Source: Pectobacterium aquaticum (GTDB lineage: Bacteria; Pseudomonadota; Gammaproteobacteria; Enterobacterales; Enterobacteriaceae). Taken from it: DNA of 64,000 bases. The notes beneath the pieces are model-generated. The model made no database searches and had not been told where the DNA came from. It worked only from the letters and a program-made list of their open reading frames with translations. The first letter of the stretch is position 1; every line of letters begins with the position of its first letter. The stretch covers positions 3,906,001 to 3,970,000 of the forward strand of contig NZ_CP086253.1 in assembly GCF_003382565.3 (NCBI RefSeq), read 5' to 3'. The translations under genes and the position numbers were made by a program. This document shows positions 58,476 through 64,000 of this stretch, in pieces.

Positions 58476-59999
58476 TTGTTCAAACACGCCCAGCTTGAAT
58501 CGGTCAAGGCCTGGATTGGCGACCCCGCGCACGGTGCCTTACCCCTGCACGCCCGTATCCAGCGAGCGATTCGCCAGTTAATCCTCGATGGCGTTCTTGA
58601 TGTGGGCAAGCCCTTACCTGCATCACGTGCGCTGGCGACATCACTGGGAGTATCACGTGATACGGTCGAGTCGGCTTACAGCCAGCTGCATGCAGAAGGG
58701 TTTATCGAACGTCGCGTCGGCAGCGGCAGTTTCGTGTCGGAGCGGGCAAAGCGTCTGCCGGGGCGTGGCAAAGCCAGAAAAACGGGAGATAGCAAAGCAG
58801 AACTGCGCCTCAGTCAACGCGGCAGCGCTATGTTCCAGAATGGTGGGGTGCGCGACTTCATCATCCCGCGTGCGTTCGCGCCCGGCGTGCCGGAAACCCG
58901 CAGTTTTCCCCTCCAGACATGGGAACGACTGGAACGGCAGGTACTAAAAGAATATGGCACGCGGGCGCTGCTGCACAGCCCACCGCAGGGCATGGAAGTG
59001 CTAAGGCGCGCCATCGCAGATTATGTCAATCTCGAACGGGGAGCTCGTGCCACGCCCGATCGCGTACTGGTGCTGACCAGTTCCCAGCAAGCGCTCACCT
59101 TGTGTGCGACGGTATTGCTGGATGTTGGCGATCGGATCTGCCTTGAAGATCCCGTATACCACGGCGCCCGCAAGGCGTTCGAGGCGGCCGGGCTCGCGTG
59201 CGTACCGATACCGTTAGATGCCGATGGTTTGCAGATTGATCACCTGCTTGAGGCAAGCAACAAACATAATGTGCCCGCTAAAGCCGTGTTCCTGACGCCC
59301 TCACACCAGTTTCCCACTGGCGCAACGCTGGCGCTGGATCGGCGTCTGGCCGTGATTGAATGGGCATGGCAGCACCAGAGCTGGATTATTGAAGATGATT
59401 ACGACAGCGAGTTTCACTACGCGGGCAAACCTACCGCCTGCGTTCAGGGGCTCGACCCACACGATAGAACGATCTATATCGGCACCTTCACCAAATCTCT
59501 GTTTCCCGGCCTGCGCATCGGCTACATGGTACTGCCGCCGCAGCTGGTTGCCCCCATGACCGTGGCACGCACGCTGATGGATGGACACAGCGCGCCCATT
59601 CCACAGCTCACGCTGGCGCGTTTTATCGAAGGAGGCCACTTCGGTGCCTATGTACGCACGATGCGTACCGTTTATGCCGAACGCCGCGATGCGCTGGCAC
59701 GGCTGGTGCGTCAGCATCTGGCTGACTTCGTAGAGCCACGGGTGCCGGTCGGAGGCATGCAGATGCCCTGTATCTTTATCCGTGACATCTCTGAACACGA
59801 CGCGGTGGAATCTGCACGCCGGGCTGGGATCGATCTGCTGGGGCTGACAGCAATGTATGCGTCGGGCCACCATAAAGCAGGCTTCCTCATGGGATTTGCC
59901 GCACACGCTCCGCATGAACTGGAAACGGCGGTCAAGACGTTGGCGAAGGTACTCGCACGCTGTGCTGACGATGGGTCGCGGGTAGTGGATGACAGATAG
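58476..59999 (+). CDS. MocR/PdxR-type regulator (GntR plus aminotransferase)
   Basis: A 507-residue fusion: N-terminal GntR winged helix (about 20-85; ASRALATSLGVSRDTVESAYSQLHAEGFIERRVGSGSFV), a linker (about 90-125), and a fold-type I aminotransferase-like domain. The PLP lysine is Lys340 in GTFTKSLFPGLRIGY, with DDYDSEFHY and HQFPTG also typical. Family members often bind PLP or an amine and control a divergent gene. The start appears to be TTG with GAGG 8 bases upstream. The target is unclear because the divergent gene is broken. Confidence 0.88.
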   Translation: MFKHAQLESVKAWIGDPAHGALPLHARIQRAIRQLILDGVLDVGKPLPASRALATSLGVSRDTVESAYSQLHAEGFIERRVGSGSFVSERAKRLPGRGKARKTGDSKAELRLSQRGSAMFQNGGVRDFIIPRAFAPGVPETRSFPLQTWERLERQVLKEYGTRALLHSPPQGMEVLRRAIADYVNLERGARATPDRVLVLTSSQQALTLCATVLLDVGDRICLEDPVYHGARKAFEAAGLACVPIPLDADGLQIDHLLEASNKHNVPAKAVFLTPSHQFPTGATLALDRRLAVIEWAWQHQSWIIEDDYDSEFHYAGKPTACVQGLDPHDRTIYIGTFTKSLFPGLRIGYMVLPPQLVAPMTVARTLMDGHSAPIPQLTLARFIEGGHFGAYVRTMRTVYAERRDALARLVRQHLADFVEPRVPVGGMQMPCIFIRDISEHDAVESARRAGIDLLGLTAMYASGHHKAGFLMGFAAHAPHELETAVKTLAKVLARCADDGSRVVDDR

Positions 60000-60064
60000 G
60001 CCGTCACAGTTAACGGGAAAGGGATTCAATTGCAGGGAAGTGATGGTGAAACAAACAAAAAAAA

Positions 60065-60084
60065 CCGCAGGCCAGTGCCTGCGG
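60065..60084 (-). terminator. fkpA terminator
   Basis: An 8-bp stem CCGCAGGC/GCCTGCGG with loop CAGT, followed on the minus strand by a long T-run (complement of 60056-60064), 23 bases after the fkpA stop. Confidence 0.92.
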
Positions 60085-60107
60085 TCATATTGCGACTATC
60101 GAGATGC

Positions 60108-60926
60108 TTACTTAGCGGCTTTCTCTTCGGCTGCTGGTTTTTCAGCTTTCGCATCATCCGCTGCTTTCAGGTCAGCTTCAGATTTAATGTCCAGCAGTTC
60201 AACGTCAAACACCAGCGTGGAGTTAGCTGGAATGCCAGGCACGCCATTTTCGCCATAGGCCAGTGCAGGTGGGATAGCCAGCTTGATTTTACCGCCTTTC
60301 TTAACGTGCTTCAGACCTTCAGTCCAGCCTGGGATCACGCCGTCCAGACGGAAAGAAAGTGGCTCACCGCGTTTGTAGGAGTTGTCGAACTCGCTACCGT
60401 CAACCAACGTACCTTTGTAGTTAACCACTACGGTATCGCTGTCTTTCGGCGCATTGCCGCTACCTTCTTTCTCAACCTGATACAGAAGGCCAGATTCCGT
60501 TTTCTTCACGCCTTTTTCTTTGGCGAAGGACTCAAGATACTTGGCGCCTTTATCCGCGTTATCTTTCGCATCTTGCTTCATCTTGGCTTCAGCTGCGGCT
60601 TTCACTTTACCTTCAAAGCCTTGCAGCGTTTTCTCGATTTCTTCGTCAGTCAGCTTGCTCTTATCAGCAAAGGCATCCTGAACACCAGCAATCAGCTGAT
60701 CCTTATCCAGTTTGATACCTAATTTTTCTTGCTCTTTCAGAGAGTTATCCATATAACGCCCTAAAGATGCACCTAACGCATAAGCCGCTGCCTGCTCATC
60801 GTTCTTGAATTTGGCTGCCGCAGTGGTGTCAGATGCCTGCGCTTTGTCTGCCGCCAGAGCCTGGCCTGCGTTCAGAGCCAGAGCCATCGTTGTTGCTAAC
60901 AGCGTTACTTTAAACAGTGATTTCAT
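60108..60926 (-). CDS. fkpA: Periplasmic FKBP-type peptidyl-prolyl isomerase FkpA
   Basis: A periplasmic dimeric chaperone and proline isomerase of 272 residues. ATG at 60926 gives a signal peptide MKSLFKVTLLATTMALALNA, cleaved before ADKAQ; an extension to 60977 would cross the leader hairpin. N-terminal helical dimerisation domain to about residue 145, then the FKBP domain (VVVNYKGTLVDGSEFDNSY, FRLDGVIPGWTEGLKHVKKGGK, IPPALAYGENGVPGIPANSTLVFDVELL), and an Ala/Lys-rich tail. In E. coli it is next to slyX-slyD, as here. Confidence 0.96.
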   Translation of the reverse strand: MKSLFKVTLLATTMALALNAGQALAADKAQASDTTAAAKFKNDEQAAAYALGASLGRYMDNSLKEQEKLGIKLDKDQLIAGVQDAFADKSKLTDEEIEKTLQGFEGKVKAAAEAKMKQDAKDNADKGAKYLESFAKEKGVKKTESGLLYQVEKEGSGNAPKDSDTVVVNYKGTLVDGSEFDNSYKRGEPLSFRLDGVIPGWTEGLKHVKKGGKIKLAIPPALAYGENGVPGIPANSTLVFDVELLDIKSEADLKAADDAKAEKPAAEEKAAK

Positions 60927-60941
60927 CCATTTCTCCAGCAT

Positions 60942-60960
60942 CTGGAGCGACGCGCTCCAG
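60942..60960 (-). other. Hairpin in the fkpA leader
   Basis: A perfect 8-bp stem CTGGAGCG/CGCTCCAG with a 3-base loop, 16 bases before the fkpA ATG. Its first arm repeats CTGGAG, the same sequence as the fkpA ribosome site (GCTGGAGAAATGG), so it may compete for or protect translation initiation. Effect is inferred. Confidence 0.45.
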
Positions 60961-60985
60961 CCATCATTAAAATACATTCGCGCCT

Positions 60986-61015
60986 ACTATAACTGTGCGG
61001 ACGAAGACAACACAA
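60986..61015 (-). promoter_or_regulatory. Candidate fkpA promoter
   Basis: The minus strand has TTGTGT (61010-61015), an 18-base spacer and TATAGT (60986-60991). A weak sigma-70 fit. I did not find a convincing sigma-E site, although fkpA is sigma-E dependent in E. coli. Confidence 0.35.
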
Positions 61016-61208
61016 CGACGCACGCGACAATCCTTTGATAAAAAACGTCAGGAAGCTTTTCCGACATCATTTGTGTCGTCCTAAGGCCTTCTGACAACGA
61101 TTTGCCCCATTCCGGATGGTGCATTGCGCCCTAGTGCGACCGTTTTTACTACCAGAAGTTTCCGCTTTCTGACAAACTCGCGGGTAACAAGAAGTAAGGG
61201 GAATACCG

Positions 61209-61427
61209 ATGTCACCATCAGCACTTGAAGAACGGCTCGAACAGTTGGAAAGCCGACAGGCTTTTCAGGAATTAACCATAGAAGAACTTAACCAAACGGT
61301 TATTCAACACGAGCGGGAAATTAGCCGCCTGCGTGAACATGTCCGTCTACTCACCGATCGGCTGCGCAGCCAGCAAACCTCGCTCGTTGCCCCCCAGTCG
61401 GAAGAAACGCCGCCACCGCATTACTGA
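61209..61427 (+). CDS. slyX: SlyX
   Basis: A 72-residue protein of unknown function that is almost entirely predicted coiled coil (LEERLEQLESRQAFQELTIEELNQTVIQHEREISRLREHVRLL). AGGGGAAT precedes the ATG. It is convergent with slyD across a shared terminator and divergent from fkpA. Confidence 0.94.
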   Translation: MSPSALEERLEQLESRQAFQELTIEELNQTVIQHEREISRLREHVRLLTDRLRSQQTSLVAPQSEETPPPHY

Positions 61428-61484
61428 GATTCGCGACCCGTTATGCCGATGCCCACCATCGTCCAGATATAACAATAAATAAAA

Positions 61485-61517
61485 AAACCTCAGGCGATCT
61501 TCATCAACCTGAGGTTT
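61485..61517. terminator. Bidirectional terminator between slyX and slyD
   Basis: A 10-bp stem AAACCTCAGG/CCTGAGGTTT with a 13-base loop, A-run on the left and T-rich on the right, so it can serve both convergent genes. Confidence 0.85.
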
Positions 61518-61543
61518 CTTTTATGCGTATGCGCTACGACTCA

Positions 61544-62128
61544 TTAGTGGCAGCCGCATCCACCGTTGCCGCCGCAGCCGCCTTTACCGTGCTGGTGACC
61601 GTGGTCGTGATCATGGCCGTGACCGCCACAGCAGCCGTCACCATGGTCATGTTCATGATCGTGCTCACCGTGAACGTGACCGTGCGCCAGCTCTTCTTCC
61701 GTCGCTTCACGGATAGCCACAACTTCAACGTTGAAGCTCAGGTTTTGGCCTGCCAGCATGTGGTTGCCGTCGACAACAACATGGTCGTCTTCAACTTCGG
61801 TGATTTCAACTGGCACTGGGCCCTGATCGGTCTCAGCCAGGAAACGCATGCCAACCTGCAGCTCGTCAACGCCCATAAAGACATCTTTCGGTACGCGCTG
61901 AACCAGATTCTCATCATAGTTGCCGTAAGCGTCGTTTGAACCGATGTTCACATCAAACTTCTCACCTGCTTCACGGCCTTCCAACGCGTTTTCCAGACCA
62001 GAAATCAGGGAACCGTGACCATGCAGATAGTCCAACGGCGCGCTCACCGGAGACTCATCAACCAACACACCGTCTTCTGTACGTACCTGATAGGCCAAGC
62101 TGACCACCAGATCTTTTGCTACTTTCAT
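61544..62128 (-). CDS. slyD: SlyD, FKBP-type isomerase and nickel metallochaperone
   Basis: A cytoplasmic proline isomerase and chaperone of 194 residues, which also supplies nickel for hydrogenase assembly. The FKBP domain (VSLAYQVRTEDGVLVDES, PLDYLHGHGSLISGLENALEG) is interrupted by the IF chaperone insert (about 70-130). The C-terminus (from about residue 150) is a His/Cys/Asp/Gly-rich metal tail (HGHDHDHGHQHGKGGCGG) and is complete. Confidence 0.96.
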   Translation of the reverse strand: MKVAKDLVVSLAYQVRTEDGVLVDESPVSAPLDYLHGHGSLISGLENALEGREAGEKFDVNIGSNDAYGNYDENLVQRVPKDVFMGVDELQVGMRFLAETDQGPVPVEITEVEDDHVVVDGNHMLAGQNLSFNVEVVAIREATEEELAHGHVHGEHDHEHDHGDGCCGGHGHDHDHGHQHGKGGCGGNGGCGCH

Positions 62129-62248
62129 GATATCTCCTACCGTTGGAAATCAAACTGGCGCAAATTGTAGCTGAAAAATATCCCTATGTACCGTCTGGAA
62201 TCAAAAAACGTCAACGGTTGGTGACAATGCCACCACGACACTCATCCC

Positions 62249-62443
62249 TCATTCTGGCCGGAAGATCCCGATAATCTCGTTAGCCTGTGGGACGGATGCC
62301 GTCGTGGGCTCATCTGCCTGACTTTGGCGATATCCGCACTTCACACACACCACAACCTCGACATCATCCTCTCGTCCAACTGCCAGCGTGTCCTGAGCCT
62401 GACACGTCGGGCACACGGCCCCTGCAATAAAGCGTTTACGCAT
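62249..62443 (-). CDS. yheV: YheV, zinc-ribbon protein
   Basis: A 64-residue DUF2387 protein with one C4 zinc ribbon: CPTCQ near residue 12 and CVKCGY near residue 34. Function unknown; in E. coli it sits between slyD and kefB, as here. Confidence 0.92.
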   Translation of the reverse strand: MRKRFIAGAVCPTCQAQDTLAVGREDDVEVVVCVKCGYRQSQADEPTTASVPQANEIIGIFRPE

Positions 62444-62491
62444 GATAACTCCAATTTATCGCCGTTCTAAAACCTAGAACCTGGAATCTAG

Positions 62492-62692
62492 AACCTATTC
62501 TACTAGGCGTTATTGGCGCAGACAGTTTGGACTCGGACAGCGCGCAGAAACCGGAGCGTACACGTAGTACGTGAGGATTTATTCGCTTCGCTCACCCTAC
62601 GGGCCGCCCCAAGAGGCGTTCAAACGCAATTGCGTTTGTGCGAGCACTGCCCAGGTTCAAAATGGCAAGTAAAATAGCCTAGAGAATAGGTT
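62492..62692. repeat. MITE-like element between yheV and kefB
   Basis: A 201-bp noncoding unit ending in inverted repeats: left AACCTATTCTACTAGGC (62492-62508) and right, inverted, AACCTATTCTCTAGGC (62677-62692), differing by one base. Inside are two perfect palindromes: CACGTA-G-TACGTG (62561-62573) and CAAACGCAATTGCGTTTG (62621-62638). No ORF of note and no clear target duplication. I believe related repeats occur across Pectobacterium genomes, but I cannot verify this here. Its right end reaches the kefB stop. Confidence 0.72.
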
Positions 62693-62693
62693 C

Positions 62694-64000
62694 TTACTCG
62701 TCGTCTTCATCCCACACACTAGGCCGACGGCGCTCGCGCAGCATTTCCCGCTGGAAAATATCCTCTAGCTCACGGCGTGCCTCTTTCACACGGGAGATTT
62801 GAGCGACATCCCCCGTCAATTGCGGCATCAATTCACGCAGCATGCGCATATCCAGACGGCGGAAATGCTGTTGCGCACGCATCGCCTGATGGGGGTGCAT
62901 GCCGACCGTCACCAGCGTTTTCCGCCCTAGCTCCAGCGCGCTGGAAAAGGTTTCGCGCGAGAAATGTTTTACACCTGTCTGTAACAACTCATGGGCTTCA
63001 ACACGCCCGCGTGCCCGCGCCAGAATCTCCAGATTTGGAAAGTGTTGCTGGCATAGATGCACAATCTCCATCGTATCTTCTGGTGCATTACAGGTGATCA
63101 CGATTGAGCGCGCTTTATCCGCCCCCGCCGAGCGCAGTAGTTCCAGCTCCGTGGCATCGCCATAATAAACCTTATAACCATAGCTGCGCATCAGGCTCAC
63201 GGCACTGATATCGCGTTCCAGAACGGTAATCCGCATTTTGTTCGCCATTAATAAGCGACCAATCACCTGTCCGAAACGCCCGAAGCCCACCACGATCACC
63301 TGCGGTTCGTCATCCTCGACATACGGTTTCTCATCCGGCACATCCTGCACGTTATAGCGACGCACCAGAATGCGGTCGATCAACTGCATCAGCAGCGGCG
63401 TCGTCATCATTGATAGCGTCACTGTCACCAGCAACAGCGGCAGTTGCTCACCTTTCAATACGTTGAATGAAGCCGCCGCGGAAAACAGGACGAAAGCGAA
63501 CTCGCCGCCCTGACTCAGTACCCCAGCAAACTGCAAGCGCTCGGAGCGGCGCATACGATTAATCCGCGCAAGGACATACAGTACGGCCGCTTTCACCGCC
63601 ACCAGCACCAATACCGCAACCATAATCTTCACGATGTGGGTGTAGAGGATGCCGAGATTCAGCGCCATTCCTACAGAGATAAAAAACAGGCCAAGCAGCA
63701 AACCTTTGAACGGCTCAATCGCGATTTCCAGTTCATGCCGATACTCACTTTCCGCCAGCAGAATACCGGCGATAAAGGTGCCTAACGCCATGGAAAGCCC
63801 TAATGCTTCCATAAACAGCGCAGAGCCGAGCACCAGCAACAACGCGGCGGCGGTGAACACCTCGCGCACGCCGGATGCCGCAATAAAACGGAACAGCGGA
63901 CGCACCAGATAGCGGCCGCCGATTAACATCCCGAGAAACGCAGCGACTTTCAGACCAATCCGCTCCCAATCGCCAAAATCACCCTGCACACCAGCCAGAA
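62694..64000 (-). CDS. kefB: Glutathione-gated K+/H+ antiporter KefB, N-terminus outside window
   Basis: The C-terminal 435 or so residues of KefB; about 165 residues lie beyond the window edge. Present are the CPA2 membrane region (FRFIAASGVREVFTAAALLLVLGSALFMEALGLSMALGTFIAGILLAESEYRHELE), the cytoplasmic regulatory loop, and the RCK/TrkA-N domain with VVGFGRFGQVIGRLL and GDATELELLRSAGA. It releases K+ and acidifies the cytoplasm when glutathione adducts form. The call of KefB over KefC rests on the yheV neighbour and C-terminus. Confidence 0.94.
   Translation of the reverse strand, partial: LAGVQGDFGDWERIGLKVAAFLGMLIGGRYLVRPLFRFIAASGVREVFTAAALLLVLGSALFMEALGLSMALGTFIAGILLAESEYRHELEIAIEPFKGLLLGLFFISVGMALNLGILYTHIVKIMVAVLVLVAVKAAVLYVLARINRMRRSERLQFAGVLSQGGEFAFVLFSAAASFNVLKGEQLPLLLVTVTLSMMTTPLLMQLIDRILVRRYNVQDVPDEKPYVEDDEPQVIVVGFGRFGQVIGRLLMANKMRITVLERDISAVSLMRSYGYKVYYGDATELELLRSAGADKARSIVITCNAPEDTMEIVHLCQQHFPNLEILARARGRVEAHELLQTGVKHFSRETFSSALELGRKTLVTVGMHPHQAMRAQQHFRRLDMRMLRELMPQLTGDVAQISRVKEARRELEDIFQREMLRERRRPSVWDEDDE

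Noticed and set aside
61523..61939. Plus-strand frame rich in Val/Ala/Met opposite the slyD metal tail
   Set aside because: It is the antisense of the His/Gly-rich repeat; low complexity reflects GAC/CAC codons on the other strand.
62481..62700. ERIC or REP element before kefB
   Set aside because: The sequence does not match the ERIC or REP consensus I know; treated instead as a separate MITE-like unit.

Overview
The window is a chromosomal segment of an enteric gammaproteobacterium. Nearly every protein is a close but not identical match to its Escherichia coli counterpart. From the protein sequences and gene order I infer a soft-rot enterobacterium, most likely Pectobacterium; this genus call is from memory, without a search. 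The segment is mostly housekeeping sequence, with a few accessory insertions and clear traces of rearrangement.

Layout. (1) 1-1830: 5' part of an rRNA operon on the minus strand (16S cut by the window edge) with leader, boxA and tandem P2/P1 promoters. (2) 1894-9441: hemG, trkH, yigZ and pepQ (minus), divergent from fadBA (plus), which has a perfect FadR operator. (3) 9442-9871: a gene-poor junction with a probable transposase remnant, then maoP (minus) and hdfR (plus). (4) 11180-15808: a galactofuranose-type ABC importer (ytfQ-ytfR-ytfT-yjfF, minus). (5) 16223-21964: a complete rRNA operon on minus (16S, tRNA-Glu, 23S, 5S, tRNA-Asp, tRNA-Trp, terminator). (6) 22162-32975: yrdA, a complete IS256-family element with 8-bp target duplication, then yrdB-aroE-tsaC-yrdD and smg-dprA (minus), def-fmt-rsmB-trkA and mscL (plus), and arfA (minus) with an in-gene terminator hairpin. 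(7) 33183-46840: the alpha, spc and S10 ribosomal protein operons, all minus, with rpoA and secY. (8) 47145-54415: bfr, bfd, the str operon (rpsL, rpsG, fusA, tufA), tusDCB and yheO. (9) 54516-59999: an insertion between yheO and fkpA carrying eptA-pmrA-pmrB with a PmrA box, a truncated yggS-like gene and a MocR-type regulator. (10) 60108-64000: fkpA, slyX, slyD, yheV, a MITE-like element and the C-terminal part of kefB.

How the parts work together. Much of the window serves translation: rRNA, tRNA, about thirty ribosomal proteins, EF-G, EF-Tu, deformylase, Met-tRNA formyltransferase, RsmB, TsaC, TusBCD and the rescue factor ArfA. SecY, FkpA and SlyD handle export and folding. TrkH, TrkA, MscL and KefB handle potassium and osmotic balance, Bfr/Bfd iron, FadBA fatty acids, and EptA-PmrAB lipid A modification.

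I found no convincing evidence of a wholly undescribed system. The observations most worth a second look are the chimeric rRNA operon flanks and the maoP-fadA junction, the paired palindromes upstream of ytfQ, the IS insertion that rewrote the yrdB C-terminus, the repeat element before kefB, and the yggS fragment beside the MocR regulator.
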